From the NCBI GenBank assembly GCA_026418415.1, contig JAOABK010000019.1:1-35109 (forward strand): a DNA stretch of 35,109 nucleotides, given 5' to 3'. This DNA is from Pseudomonadota bacterium (GTDB taxonomy: Bacteria; CALINM01). The notes under the pieces are model-generated. The model was given only the letters and a program-made list of their open reading frames with translations, did not search any database and was not told the origin of the DNA. A program made the translations under genes and the position numbers. Each line of letters begins with the position of its first letter. The first letter of the stretch is position 1. This document shows, piece after piece, positions 16,960 through 26,064 of this stretch.

Positions 16960-17523
16960 CTATTTAAGATAGGGTAACATACATTTGAATTCTTCTGTGC
17001 CAGCCCTGCCCATCCATCTAAAAATGAGCATTTCAGTTGATAATATAGTAGCACCCATATTTTCCATGGTTTTTATTGCTATTTCAAAATCTAAATTATA
17101 CCTACTTCCAACTGCATCAGCACAAATAAAAACATTATATCCAGAACAAAGAAGATCATAGCATGTCTGCAATACACAAATATGGGACTCTATTCCTATT
17201 AGTATTATATTTTTTCTTTTAATTATATCTATGGCTTCTTTGAATCCCTCAGCAAAAGAGCCTGAAAAGCAAGTTTTTGTGATTGGCTTGTAGTCTTCTT
17301 CTAATGCGTCCTTAATCCTTTGATTTGTAGGACCTATTCCCTTAGGATACTGTTCAAATACAAGAATTGGCATTCTATGCTGTCTAAAATATTTTATTAT
17401 CGCAACGCTTCTGTTTAAAATCCTTTCTTTTATTTCCTCTTGAAAAACTTTTAGAAGATTATCTTGAATATCAATTACAATTAATATTGATTCATCTTTT
17501 TGGGGAAAAGTAAAATTACTCAT
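16960..17523 (-). CDS. Isochorismatase-fold cysteine hydrolase (YcaC-like)
   Basis: A 187-residue cytoplasmic protein of the isochorismatase-like hydrolase superfamily. The catalytic triad candidates are D18 (VIDIQD), K83 (TKTCFS) and the nucleophile C116 (GIESHICVLQT), in the usual order and spacing. Family members hydrolyse amides or related small molecules. The bacterial YcaC type has no settled physiological substrate, so a nicotinamidase or isochorismatase activity should not be assumed. GGAG lies 6 bases before the ATG. It is probably co-transcribed with the downstream membrane transferase, 8 bases away. Confidence 0.88.
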   Translation of the reverse strand: MSNFTFPQKDESILIVIDIQDNLLKVFQEEIKERILNRSVAIIKYFRQHRMPILVFEQYPKGIGPTNQRIKDALEEDYKPITKTCFSGSFAEGFKEAIDIIKRKNIILIGIESHICVLQTCYDLLCSGYNVFICADAVGSRYNLDFEIAIKTMENMGATILSTEMLIFRWMGRAGTEEFKCMLPYLK

Positions 17524-17552
17524 ATGATGCTCCTATTTGCAAAACTTTCTAT

Positions 17553-17581
17553 TTAATAACACTTTAATACACATTTTGCAA
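17553..17581 (-). promoter_or_regulatory. Promoter for the isochorismatase-fold gene
   Basis: On the minus strand TTGCAA (17576-17581) and TATTAA (17553-17558) are 17 bases apart, giving a leader of about 23 bases. The rest of 17524-17638 is AT-rich and holds no recognisable gene or terminator. Confidence 0.5.
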
Positions 17582-17638
17582 GGATATTTTATATTAGGAA
17601 AAGAGGGGTAGCTAATTTTGAATTGTAGAAATCTTATC

Positions 17639-18220
17639 TTATTTAAATCTGTTTCTTTGGGATACAACCGCAAAACCAGTATCATTAAAACAATAATTTT
17701 CAACCCTCACAAATTTTTTAAGATATTCTTTATCTTTAAACTGGTCAAACTCAAAAGAACCTATCAAATCAGTAGTATCTTGCTGAAACCATACTCCATT
17801 AAACTTAACCTCCACCCAAGCATGCTGTACTGGTCTTTTATCGCTATGTAACTCACCTACTATAATTCTTACCTGACTCTCAGGAATTCCTAAAGCTCTG
17901 TATAGGGAAACGAGCAGAACTGCTTTGCTTAAACAATTACCTTCCCTCAAACTTATTGTAACCTCTGGTTTATTTGTAACCATCATGGGATTAAAAATAA
18001 TAAAATCTCTAACATAATAATAAGCTTTAACTGGATCTTTAACCCTTTGAGAAATTCTTTCTACCTCTCTATTTTCTGGAGTAATAAGTTCAACGTATTT
18101 ATTTGGTTCAATAATTTCAATATTTTCAAAATAAAATTTCTTTTTTGAACTCTTTGAAAAGTTCAAAATAAGAAATAAAAAAGTTATCGATAAAATAAAT
18201 ATTACGGCTATCTTTTTCAT
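17639..18220 (-). CDS. Membrane-anchored transglutaminase-like protein
   Basis: A 193-residue protein. An N-terminal hydrophobic segment (about 4-20) acts as an uncleaved anchor or signal and places the rest in the periplasm. The transglutaminase-like core has C96 (REGNCLSKAVLLVSLYRALG), H133 (QHAWVEV) and an acidic residue at D148 or D151 (QQDTTD), the classic Cys-His-Asp order of bacterial transglutaminase-fold proteases and isopeptidases. Its true activity (protease, amidase or crosslinker) is unknown. The start codon is preceded by AT-rich sequence with no evident ribosome site. It is divergent from the histidine kinase gene. Confidence 0.85.
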   Translation of the reverse strand: MKKIAVIFILSITFLFLILNFSKSSKKKFYFENIEIIEPNKYVELITPENREVERISQRVKDPVKAYYYVRDFIIFNPMMVTNKPEVTISLREGNCLSKAVLLVSLYRALGIPESQVRIIVGELHSDKRPVQHAWVEVKFNGVWFQQDTTDLIGSFEFDQFKDKEYLKKFVRVENYCFNDTGFAVVSQRNRFK

Positions 18221-18311
18221 TAATCAAAATTAATTATAATTGTTTTTAATTTTACAAAATTTAAAAATATTTTCAACTCTTTATAATTTTATTTTTTTTT
18301 TAATTGATTAG

Positions 18312-18320
18312 TGCTATATT
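18312..18320 (+). promoter_or_regulatory. Extended -10 promoter for the heme-type histidine kinase
   Basis: The sequence TGCTATATT is an extended -10 element whose predicted start, about 18327, is 3 bases before the kinase ATG. A T10 tract (18292-18301) lies where a -35 would be. An alternative TATAAT at 18282-18287 would give a leader of about 36 bases. Confidence 0.4.
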
Positions 18321-18329
18321 TAAAAAATT

Positions 18330-19970
18330 ATGAAAAAGTTTTTTATTTTAATTAGTAGTCTTATCATTATATCTCTTATCACATTGGCCTGCTTTAGTAT
18401 TTATCAAATTCAAAATCAAAATAGATTCCTAAATACCCAACAGAGCCTTCAACTGTTAAAGGACAAAACTGCCAGTTTTATTATAAAAATTGATCAAAAC
18501 ACAGATGAAGTTATAAGCGCAATTAAACAGAAAGATCACTCTTTATCAAAAAGAGCAATGCTCAACATTTATAACGAGATAAGCACTTATAAAAACGCTG
18601 TTAAAATAGATTATATGGTAAAAGGTTGTATCTACTGTCACGGTGAGAAGGATCCAAATATAATTAATTTAAAAAATAGTTTTACGAATTTAACAGACCT
18701 ATCACTAATCCTTCATAACGAATTGAGTATATATTTATCAAATCCAGAAAATTTAGTAAAAGTTTTACACTACAAATCGGAATTAAGAAATAAGCATGCA
18801 GAATTACAAGAGTTATTACAAACAATGCATGCCCATATAAATGAGGAGATTTTTAACCAAAATGATTTTTTTAACAAGTTAGGACTTGTTATCACAATTA
18901 TTACAATTTTAATTATATTTTTCTTGGTATTAATTTTTTATAAGAAAATCATAAAAGACATAGATGGTTTAATTAAATTATCAGAAACTTTATTTGATCA
19001 AAAAAAGCCTCTGGAAATCAATTTAGACATCTTTAAGAATAAAGAAATTAAAGAGTTTGTCCAACTACTTAGCAAAGCCATGCATAGTCTCTATGAAAAG
19101 GAAAAACAATTACAAGAGCAAATGGAAGAAATTTCAAGCATGAATGATGAACTACAAGCATCAAATCAACAAATGGAAATGCTAACCTTTGAATTAGAAG
19201 AAGCGAGAGAAAACTTAGAAAATATAGTTAAAGAAAAAACTAAGGAATTACAAAGGGCATACAAAGAACTTCAAGAATTAGATACCCTAAAGAGTAACTT
19301 CCTACACAGCATATCTCATGAATTTAAAACACCACTAACTCCATTATTTGGATATTTAAAACTTTTTAAAAATAAAGATTTAGGGGAGTTAACCCCCCTT
19401 CAGGAACAAAGCATAGATATAATGCTTGCATGCGCAGAAAAGCTTTACAATACAATTGAGGATATTATCTTATTGGCAAGATTAGATGTGGAGAAGGAAA
19501 AATACATCTTGAAGGAAGTTGATTTAGCATATCTCCTAAAGAGTACTCTAAATAGAATAGAAAAAGAACTTTTAGAGAAAAAAATTACTCTCATACAAGA
19601 CATTCCAAATATATCTATCGTTATAATTGGTGAACAATTGATGTTAATTCAAACTTTTCTCCATACCTTAAGAAACTCAATAAAATTCACTCCTGAGAGG
19701 GGCACTATTAGAGTAGTATTAAGTCAGGAAGAAAAAAATGCTGTGGTAAGAATAATCGATACAGGTACTGGATTACCTGAAAAAACGGTTAATGAAATTA
19801 ATGAATACTTAGCCTCGCAAAGTATTTATACAAATAAGCGAGGCGATGCAATAACAATTGGATTAAACCTTATGAAACGTGTTATAATAATTCACAATGC
19901 TTCAGTTCGTTATAAAAGTGAGAAAGGAATTGGCACTGAAGTAATATTTACTTTCCCTTTAAAGGGTTAA
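18330..19970 (+). CDS. Sensor histidine kinase with periplasmic c-type heme motif
   Basis: A 546-residue inner-membrane kinase. TM1 is about 4-25, a periplasmic domain about 26-183, and TM2 about 185-204. The periplasmic part contains [11 protein letters not shown], a CxxCH heme c attachment motif at 100-104. A HAMP-like linker (about 205-257) and a long coiled coil (258-318) follow. The HisKA phospho-site is H330 in [12 protein letters not shown]. In the ATPase domain the N-box asparagine is N449 in RNSIKFTP, and the G1 box is DTGTGLP at 477-483. Heme binding suggests redox, oxygen or NO sensing, which is an inference. No response regulator is adjacent, and cysE begins one base later. No ribosome site is visible before the ATG. 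Confidence 0.88.
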   Translation: MKKFFILISSLIIISLITLACFSIYQIQNQNRFLNTQQSLQLLKDKTASFIIKIDQNTDEVISAIKQKDHSLSKRAMLNIYNEISTYKNAVKIDYMVKGCIYCHGEKDPNIINLKNSFTNLTDLSLILHNELSIYLSNPENLVKVLHYKSELRNKHAELQELLQTMHAHINEEIFNQNDFFNKLGLVITIITILIIFFLVLIFYKKIIKDIDGLIKLSETLFDQKKPLEINLDIFKNKEIKEFVQLLSKAMHSLYEKEKQLQEQMEEISSMNDELQASNQQMEMLTFELEEARENLENIVKEKTKELQRAYKELQELDTLKSNFLHSISHEFKTPLTPLFGYLKLFKNKDLGELTPLQEQSIDIMLACAEKLYNTIEDIILLARLDVEKEKYILKEVDLAYLLKSTLNRIEKELLEKKITLIQDIPNISIVIIGEQLMLIQTFLHTLRNSIKFTPERGTIRVVLSQEEKNAVVRIIDTGTGLPEKTVNEINEYLASQSIYTNKRGDAITIGLNLMKRVIIIHNASVRYKSEKGIGTEVIFTFPLKG

Positions 19971-19971
19971 A

Positions 19972-20667
19972 ATGGGCTGGATAAAGAATATAAAAAAAGA
20001 AATTGAATGCATTTTCGAAAGAGACCCCGCTGCAAGAAGTGTATTAGAAGTTCTTATATGTTATCCAGGATTCCATGCAATCTTATTCCATAGACTTTCA
20101 AACTTTTTATGGAGAAAAAATTTAAAACTTTTAGCAAGGTTTATATCTCATATAGCAAGGTTCTTAACTGGGATTGAGATACATCCTGGGGCTAAAATAG
20201 GAAAGAGGTTTTTCATAGACCACGGCATGGGGGTTGTTATAGGTGAAACTGCAGAAGTTGGTGATGACGTAACAATATATCATGGCGTCACCTTAGGTGG
20301 TACCTCGTGGAAAAAGGGCAAAAGACATCCTACAATTGGTAACAATGTAGTAATTGGTGCTGGAGCAAAAATTTTAGGACCTATAACTATTGGTAATAAC
20401 TGCCTTATTGGTGCAGGATCTGTTGTTGTGAAGGATGTACCCGATAACTCAACCGTTGTTGGTGTCCCTGGTAGGATAGTTTATAGAGGTGGTGAGCAGG
20501 TTAAGATCGATGAGAAACTACCTGATCCAGAAGCCCAAGTTCTACAATGCCTCATGGAACAATTAAGGGATATAGAAAAGAAACTAAAGGAATTAACAAA
20601 AGAACATATAGAATTTACTTCCTGTTCACTTGAAAATTTAGGACATAAGGATGAGAAAGGGAGATAA
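19972..20667 (+). CDS. cysE: Serine O-acetyltransferase
   Basis: Transfers acetyl from acetyl-CoA to serine, the first committed step of cysteine synthesis. It has 231 residues. A short helical N-domain precedes the left-handed beta-helix hexapeptide repeats. The active-site residues are D83 and H84 ([12 protein letters not shown]) and H104 (IYHGVTLGG), and the KKGKRHP loop is also present. The C-terminus is a charged tail ending EKGR and lacks the terminal Ile that docks into CysK in the E. coli-type enzyme. That suggests no classical cysteine synthase complex (inference). It lies one base after the heme kinase, so the two genes share a transcript. Confidence 0.95.
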   Translation: MGWIKNIKKEIECIFERDPAARSVLEVLICYPGFHAILFHRLSNFLWRKNLKLLARFISHIARFLTGIEIHPGAKIGKRFFIDHGMGVVIGETAEVGDDVTIYHGVTLGGTSWKKGKRHPTIGNNVVIGAGAKILGPITIGNNCLIGAGSVVVKDVPDNSTVVGVPGRIVYRGGEQVKIDEKLPDPEAQVLQCLMEQLRDIEKKLKELTKEHIEFTSCSLENLGHKDEKGR

Positions 20668-20681
20668 AAGACTTTATCTCC
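20660..20681. terminator. Hairpin between convergent cysE and clpB
   Basis: A perfect 9 bp stem (GGAGATAAA, loop AGAC, TTTATCTCC) begins within the last codons of cysE. The T-run after it is weak on both strands, so it is a plausible but imperfect bidirectional terminator for cysE and clpB. Confidence 0.55.
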
Positions 20682-20707
20682 TCTTTACTACCTTTAAATT
20701 TTCTTAT

Positions 20708-23290
20708 TTAATCAACCTTGAACAATATCTTTCCAGTAGAATTATCAAAATCAATCACCACTTTGTTGCCTTCTTTAATGTTACCAGATAAAATTTCCGT
20801 AGCAAGTTTATCCTGAATTTCTCTTTGTATTAATCTTTTCAGAGGCCTTGCTCCAAAGGCTGGATCATACCCATTTTCTGCAAGAAAATCTTTCAAAGAT
20901 TCAGTTGCTAAAATCTCAATCTTCCTTTCCTGCAGGATTTTTCTTAACCTTTCGATCTGAATATCTATAATCTGCTTTATATTTTCTTTACTCAACCTAT
21001 GGAATATAATAACTTCATCTAATCTGTTTAGGAACTCTGGTTTAAAATACTCCTTTAAAAGCCCCTGAACCCTTCTTTTAATTTCTCCTTCCGTTGCATC
21101 TTCATCAAGGATATATTGACTACCAATATTAGAGGTCATAATAATTATTGTATTTTTGAAGTCCACAGTCTTACCCTTACCGTCTGTAAGCCTTCCATCA
21201 TCAAAAACCTGAAGTAGAATATTGAAAACATCATTATGGGCCTTCTCTATCTCATCAAGGAGAATAACTGAGTAGGGCTTTCTTCTAACTGCTTCTGTAA
21301 GTTGTCCCCCCTCTTCGTACCCCACATATCCAGGGGGGGCGCCAATAAGTCTTGATACAGTGTGTTTTTCCATATATTCAGACATGTCTATCCTAATAAT
21401 TGCCTTTTCATCATCAAACAAAAACTCTGCCAGAGCTTTTGCAAGCTCAGTTTTACCCACACCAGTAGGACCTAAAAAGAGAAAAGTACCGATGGGTTTA
21501 TTTGGATCCTGAAGCCCCGCTCTGCTTCTTCTAACAGCATTGGAAACCGCTTTAATAGCCTCTTCCTGTCCCACAACTCTTTTAGAAAGCCTCTCTTCCA
21601 TATGTATGAGTTTTTCTTTCTCCCCCTCAAGGAGTTTAGACACAGGTATGCCAGTCCACTTAGATACAATCTTTGCGATATCTTCTTCATCTACTTCTTC
21701 TTTAAGCATCTTTCTATCCCTTTGAATCTGCTTTAATTCTTCATTCTTCTGGGCTAACTTTTTGTTTAATTCTGTTAGAACTCCATATTTTATCTCCGAT
21801 GCCCTTGTTAAATCACCCTTCCTTAGAGCTTCTTGTTCCTCTGTTTTTAGTCTGTCTATTTCTTCTTTTATAGCCCTAATTTCAGAGATCTTCTGTTTTT
21901 CCTTTTCCCAAGTTAGTTTTAAGGAACTTAATTCCTCATTTAAGTTTGCAATCTCCCTTTCTATTTCCATTAGCCTTTCTAAAGAAACCTCGTCCTTTTC
22001 TTTCTTTAAAGCCTGTCTTTCTATTTCCAATTGGATTAGTTTTCTCTGAACCTCATCAATCTCCATGGGTACACTATCTATCTCAATTCTTAATTTTGAA
22101 GCAGCCTCATCAATGAGGTCTATTGCCTTATCTGGCAAGAATCTATCTCCAATATATCTATGAGAAAGTGTTGCAGCTGCAACAAGTGCAGTATCTTTGA
22201 TTCTAACACCATGATGAACTTCATATTTTTCTTTAAGTCCCCTAAGAATAGCAATAGTATCTTCCAATGATGGTTCTGCAACATATACTGGCTGAAACCT
22301 TCTTTCAAGGGCTGGATCCTTCTCAATATATTTTCTATATTCATCAACTGTAGTTGCACCAATACAATGGAGCTCTCCCCTTGCAAGAGGTGGTTTTATC
22401 ATATTTCCTGCATCCATTGCTCCTTCTGCTTTGCCTGCTCCCACAATAGTATGCAACTCATCTATGAATAGTATTATCTTACCCTCTGAAGCAATGACCT
22501 CTTTCAAAACCGCTTTTAATCTATCTTCAAACTCACCCCTGTACTTTGCACCTGCTATCATTGCACCCAGATCAAGGGCAATCACCCTCTTGTTTTTTAA
22601 ATTCTCGGGCACATCCCCAGCAACAATCCTCTGAGCAAGTCCTTCTACTATGGCAGTCTTACCAACGCCTGGATCACCAATTAGGACGGGATTATTTTTA
22701 GTTCTTCTTGAAAGAACCTGTATGACCCTCCTTATCTCTTCATCTCTACCTATTACTGGATCTAATTTTCCTCTACCTGCTAAGGCGGTTAGGTCTCGTC
22801 CATACTTTTCTAATGCTTGATATTTATCCTCTGGATTTTCGTCAACTACATTCTGACTGCCCCTTACTTCTTTTAAAACAGACATTATTGTATTTTTGTT
22901 TATACCCTTTTGCTTAAAAATCTTAGAAGAGGGTATATCAAGTTCACAAAAGGCTATTAATAAATGTTCAGTACTTACATATTCATCTTTTAATAAATCT
23001 TTCTCTTCCCATGCCTTTGATAAAAGCTTCTCAGTAGAATTTGAGAGATAGACTTTGCCACCAGAGACCTTAGGCATCCTATCAATAATATTTTTTAACT
23101 CCCTTTTCAACAGAGATGGAGAAACACCTATTTTCTCAATGATTTGAGATGGTACACCCTTCTCATCCTCGAGAAGAACGTAAATTATATGTTCTGGTTC
23201 AATCGCTGGATGCTCTTCCCTTTGTGCCAGGTTATAGGCATTCTGAATTGCCTCTCTTGATTTTACGGTAAGTCTTTCAAAGTCAATCAT
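20708..23290 (-). CDS. clpB: ClpB disaggregase chaperone
   Basis: Hexameric Hsp100 AAA+ chaperone that extracts proteins from aggregates together with DnaK. It has 860 residues, the full family length. It comprises the N-domain (1-145), a first ATPase domain with Walker A GDPGVGKT at 205-212 and pore loop KYRGEF (Y250), the coiled-coil M-domain at about 400-530, which separates ClpB from ClpA and ClpC, and a second ATPase domain with GPTGVGKT at 607-614. The M-domain makes the assignment firm. GGAGG lies 6 bases before the ATG. I see no CIRCE or clear heat-shock sigma element upstream, only a vegetative-type promoter. Confidence 0.98.
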   Translation of the reverse strand: MIDFERLTVKSREAIQNAYNLAQREEHPAIEPEHIIYVLLEDEKGVPSQIIEKIGVSPSLLKRELKNIIDRMPKVSGGKVYLSNSTEKLLSKAWEEKDLLKDEYVSTEHLLIAFCELDIPSSKIFKQKGINKNTIMSVLKEVRGSQNVVDENPEDKYQALEKYGRDLTALAGRGKLDPVIGRDEEIRRVIQVLSRRTKNNPVLIGDPGVGKTAIVEGLAQRIVAGDVPENLKNKRVIALDLGAMIAGAKYRGEFEDRLKAVLKEVIASEGKIILFIDELHTIVGAGKAEGAMDAGNMIKPPLARGELHCIGATTVDEYRKYIEKDPALERRFQPVYVAEPSLEDTIAILRGLKEKYEVHHGVRIKDTALVAAATLSHRYIGDRFLPDKAIDLIDEAASKLRIEIDSVPMEIDEVQRKLIQLEIERQALKKEKDEVSLERLMEIEREIANLNEELSSLKLTWEKEKQKISEIRAIKEEIDRLKTEEQEALRKGDLTRASEIKYGVLTELNKKLAQKNEELKQIQRDRKMLKEEVDEEDIAKIVSKWTGIPVSKLLEGEKEKLIHMEERLSKRVVGQEEAIKAVSNAVRRSRAGLQDPNKPIGTFLFLGPTGVGKTELAKALAEFLFDDEKAIIRIDMSEYMEKHTVSRLIGAPPGYVGYEEGGQLTEAVRRKPYSVILLDEIEKAHNDVFNILLQVFDDGRLTDGKGKTVDFKNTIIIMTSNIGSQYILDEDATEGEIKRRVQGLLKEYFKPEFLNRLDEVIIFHRLSKENIKQIIDIQIERLRKILQERKIEILATESLKDFLAENGYDPAFGARPLKRLIQREIQDKLATEILSGNIKEGNKVVIDFDNSTGKILFKVD

Positions 23291-23321
23291 TTTACTCCTC
23301 CATTTTTACTCTTACATTAAC

Positions 23322-23350
23322 AATATAAGCATAGGATTTCTTTTTTTCAA
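23322..23350 (-). promoter_or_regulatory. Promoter for clpB
   Basis: On the minus strand TTGAAA (23345-23350) and TATATT (23322-23327) are 17 bases apart, giving a leader of about 25 bases. The pattern is sigma-70-like. Confidence 0.55.
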
Positions 23351-23385
23351 ATTTCTCATAGTTAGACACTAAAAACATTATTTTC

Positions 23386-23394
23386 TGATATAAT
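23386..23394 (+). promoter_or_regulatory. Extended -10 promoter for the TudS/YbgA-type gene
   Basis: TGATATAAT forms an extended -10 element with no good -35 at 17 bases. It predicts a start near 23401 and a leader of about 13 bases that includes the AAAGGG ribosome site. Confidence 0.45.
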
Positions 23395-23413
23395 TCTAAA
23401 AAAGGGCTTGCTA

Positions 23414-24352
23414 ATGAAAATTAAAATTGGGATTAGTTCCTGTCTTTTAGGTGAAAAGGTTCGTTACGACGGTGGACATAAGTTAGATCACTACCTTAAA
23501 GAAACACTGGGACAGTACGTAGAATGGATACCTGTTTGTCCAGAAGTAGAATGTGGGCTACCAATTCCAAGGGAAGCAATGAGAATTGTAAAAGAAGGTG
23601 ATACTTTGAGATTGGAGACAGTTAAATCTAAAATTGACCATACAGAAAGAATGCAAAGATGGATAAAAGAAAAGCTCAAAGCTCTTGAAAGAGAGGAACT
23701 GTCAGGCTTTGTTTTTAAATCAAAATCACCAAGTTCAGCCCTTTTTAGCGCTAAAGTTTATTCAAAAGATGGTAAAGTAATTGGTAAATCTGCGGGTTTT
23801 TTTGGAAAAGCCTTTACCCAAAACTTCCCTCAGATACCCGTTGAGGAAGATGGAAGGCTTCAAAATCCATGGATAAGAGAGAATTTCATTGAAAGAGTAT
23901 TTATATATCAAAGATGGCAGAATCTTAAAGAAAAGGGCTTACGTTACAATAAACTCATAGAATTTCACGCCTCCATGAAGCTTACGATTCTGTCTCACTC
24001 ACCCAATCATTACAAAAGATTAGGAAGATTGATAGCAGAAGGTAGAAAGGATAGTGATATTTATGATAAGTACTTTGCTATACTTATGGAAGGGCTAAAA
24101 TTACGTGCTACGATCAAAAAAAACACAAATGTTCTTTATCATATAATGGGCTACTTTAAAAAACTCTTAACAAAAGAGGAAAAGGAAGAGCTAATTGAAT
24201 TAATTGAGAACTACCACAAAGGGCTTATACCTTTAATCGTTCCAATAACACTTTTAAACCATTATGTAAAAAAATTTCATATTAAGTATTTAGAAAACCA
24301 GTTTTACTTAGATCCCTTTCCATCGGAGCTTATGCTTAGAAACCATGTATAA
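23414..24352 (+). CDS. DUF523-DUF1722 fusion protein (TudS-like plus YbgA-like)
   Basis: A 312-residue cytoplasmic protein in two parts. The N-terminal DUF523 domain (about 1-160) carries the three cysteines C10 (GISSCLLGEKVRYDGGHK), C42 and C47 (CPEVECGLPIPRE). In the characterised thiouracil desulfidase TudS, three such Cys hold a catalytic 4Fe-4S cluster. The C-terminal DUF1722 domain (about 185-305) is helical and has no known activity. I chose the ATG at 23414, 7 bases after AAAGGG, over an in-frame TTG at 23408. A role in removing sulfur from modified bases is inferred from TudS only. A strong terminator follows directly. Confidence 0.85.
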   Translation: MKIKIGISSCLLGEKVRYDGGHKLDHYLKETLGQYVEWIPVCPEVECGLPIPREAMRIVKEGDTLRLETVKSKIDHTERMQRWIKEKLKALEREELSGFVFKSKSPSSALFSAKVYSKDGKVIGKSAGFFGKAFTQNFPQIPVEEDGRLQNPWIRENFIERVFIYQRWQNLKEKGLRYNKLIEFHASMKLTILSHSPNHYKRLGRLIAEGRKDSDIYDKYFAILMEGLKLRATIKKNTNVLYHIMGYFKKLLTKEEKEELIELIENYHKGLIPLIVPITLLNHYVKKFHIKYLENQFYLDPFPSELMLRNHV

Positions 24353-24382
24353 AAAAGCCCGACCTTTTTGGTCGGGCTTTTT
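24351..24382. terminator. Strong bidirectional rho-independent terminator
   Basis: An 8 bp GC-rich stem (GCCCGACC, TTTTT loop, GGTCGGGC) is flanked by A6 on the left and T5 on the right. It works on both strands, ending the TudS/YbgA-type gene (plus) and the porin gene (minus). Confidence 0.95.
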
Positions 24383-24404
24383 AAAACTAAGGTCTTAATA
24401 TCAA

Positions 24405-25922
24405 TTAGAAAGCATAGTTAAATTTAACGAGTGCTCTGTAAAGGCTGTCTGGATGTCTTACAATGTAGTTCATCATGTTGTAATAATCTCCAAGGTCTGC
24501 CCAAGCAAGAACACCAGTAATGCTCATGTTTTTATCAACCATGTATTTAAGCTGAGCATTGATCTCTGTACCCATATGCATTCCTGCATTGTATCTTGAG
24601 GTATTTGTAAGTGCCAATGCTGCGTTTCCATCTACACGGTTGTCATTTGCCTGCATATAACCTGCACCAATCTGTAGGCTCATCTTATCGGTGAGTTTGT
24701 GGTTATAATCAGCATAGATTAGGAATACACCACGACCATTATTGTTTACATCTGGAAGAAGTGCAGTCGAATGAGTTATATCTTCAGATGTACGGATGAG
24801 TATGAAAAGGTCCGTACAAAGGAGTGGTAAATCAGATCCGATTGAATACTGATTACCCGTAATCATACCATTGTAATCTTCTTTGTTTTTATCACCACCG
24901 GATACATAAAGTACGCGACCACGAAGTGTTCCAGCACCAAGGGCAACATCAGCCATTGCATGGAGTGCATAAGACTGAATATCCATTTTCTTGATTCTTG
25001 GTAGTGGAGTTGCGATTGTTGCACCTGTTAATGGATTTAGATGGGGTAAATTTGCTCCATTAATTTCACCCCAGTTATACACGCCATATAGTGTGTAAGC
25101 AACATTTCCGCTCTTTCCAGAGAAGTTCACACCAGCATAATAAATTCTTGCACGCTGGTAATCAAAGCCCATTCTTGTTTTGTGTACTGGTGAAACTGCT
25201 GGAATAGCTGCAAAAAATGGATGAGCTTCAGAAGAGACAGATGTTCTATTTGAAGAAAGGCTAAGTGTTGTTGATGTATTATCAAGATTTTCTGCTGCTC
25301 TACCACTATCATCAAAAAGTCCATAAAGTGATAAACTAAGAGTGTTATTGCCCATCTTCTGCTTTAATGTAACAGGGATAAAATAAACACCATCGTTAAC
25401 CTTTACATCTCTGTCAGAGAAGAGGAACCAACCTGCCATTAAGCTGGTATCTTTTGAAAGGTTCCAGTCTCCGCGAATACCAGCCATATCAGCACCACCA
25501 AAAATAATACCCATATACTCATCGGTGAACCCCTGGACTCCAAGTGTGTATCTTGAGTTTACTGTAGGTTTAAACCATAAAAAGAGGTTTTTGGTCTCAA
25601 TGTTAATTGTATCTGCTGATAATGCTCCACCCCTATTTCTTGCCACTGCAAAAGCTACATCACCCCATCTAAAATCGATTTCTGTTGCGTAGGTACCACC
25701 TAAATTTTCACCAGTTTTAAAATTGAAAAAAATACGAGCTCTTTGATCTACGAAGGCTCTTGTCTGTGAATCGTCTGAAAGCTGAATACTTCCATAACCA
25801 TAGTTGTTAATTTCTGGATAGACCCTGATAAAACCAGTAAAATTAACCGTTGTCTGAGCAAAAGAAAGACCACACATCATAAGAACTGCAAACAATGTAA
25901 CCAAAAACTTACTTCTTTTCAT
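24405..25922 (-). CDS. Outer-membrane porin-like beta-barrel protein
   Basis: A 505-residue exported protein. The signal peptide MKRSKFLVTLFAVLMMCGLS runs to a predicted cut after FA, before QTTVNF. The mature part is rich in alternating polar/aromatic strands, for example NLFLWFKPTVNSRYTLGVQG and GNVAYTLYGVYNWG, and ends with the aromatic residue F (KFNYAF), as expected for barrel insertion by BAM. I do not recognise the substrate, and the protein could serve as a general diffusion channel. It has a consensus promoter, a long leader and an AGGAGGG ribosome site, suggesting high expression. It stands alone, with a terminator on its 3' side. Confidence 0.85.
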   Translation of the reverse strand: MKRSKFLVTLFAVLMMCGLSFAQTTVNFTGFIRVYPEINNYGYGSIQLSDDSQTRAFVDQRARIFFNFKTGENLGGTYATEIDFRWGDVAFAVARNRGGALSADTINIETKNLFLWFKPTVNSRYTLGVQGFTDEYMGIIFGGADMAGIRGDWNLSKDTSLMAGWFLFSDRDVKVNDGVYFIPVTLKQKMGNNTLSLSLYGLFDDSGRAAENLDNTSTTLSLSSNRTSVSSEAHPFFAAIPAVSPVHKTRMGFDYQRARIYYAGVNFSGKSGNVAYTLYGVYNWGEINGANLPHLNPLTGATIATPLPRIKKMDIQSYALHAMADVALGAGTLRGRVLYVSGGDKNKEDYNGMITGNQYSIGSDLPLLCTDLFILIRTSEDITHSTALLPDVNNNGRGVFLIYADYNHKLTDKMSLQIGAGYMQANDNRVDGNAALALTNTSRYNAGMHMGTEINAQLKYMVDKNMSITGVLAWADLGDYYNMMNYIVRHPDSLYRALVKFNYAF

Positions 25923-25988
25923 ATTTTACCCTCCTTCGAAATTTTTAAATTACTATCGACTTCTAATTAACTTACTTTTTTGCTCTCA

Positions 25989-26002
25989 CCCCCTTTTTTT
26001 TT
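25989..26002 (-). promoter_or_regulatory. A9-G5 homopolymer tract in the porin leader
   Basis: On the minus strand the leader contains nine A followed by five G, about 17-30 bases after the predicted start point. The GGGGGTGAG sequence resembles a second ribosome site but has no start codon at a fitting distance. Confidence 0.4.
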
Positions 26003-26025
26003 AAAATAATGTTTTATTGTTGCCT

Positions 26026-26055
26026 TTTATACCAAATTAATGCTTAGTATGTCAA
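26026..26055 (-). promoter_or_regulatory. Promoter for the porin gene
   Basis: On the minus strand a perfect -35 TTGACA (26050-26055) and TATAAA (26026-26031) are 18 bases apart. The predicted start near 26019 leaves a leader of about 97 bases. An inverted repeat ATGCTT/AAGCAT (26040-26045, 26054-26059) straddles the -35. Confidence 0.75.
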
Positions 26056-26064
26056 GCATAAATT

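Noticed and set aside
18378-18395. Possible lipobox (TLAC, Cys21) in the first segment of the heme kinase
   Set aside because: Position -3 is Thr instead of Leu, Val or Ile, and a second membrane segment and kinase domain follow. An ordinary TM1 is more likely.
23291-23400. CIRCE or sigma-32 heat-shock element upstream of clpB
   Set aside because: No GAGTGCTAA-type inverted repeat is present, and CCTATG lies only 9 bases after TTGAAA, too close for a sigma-32 promoter.
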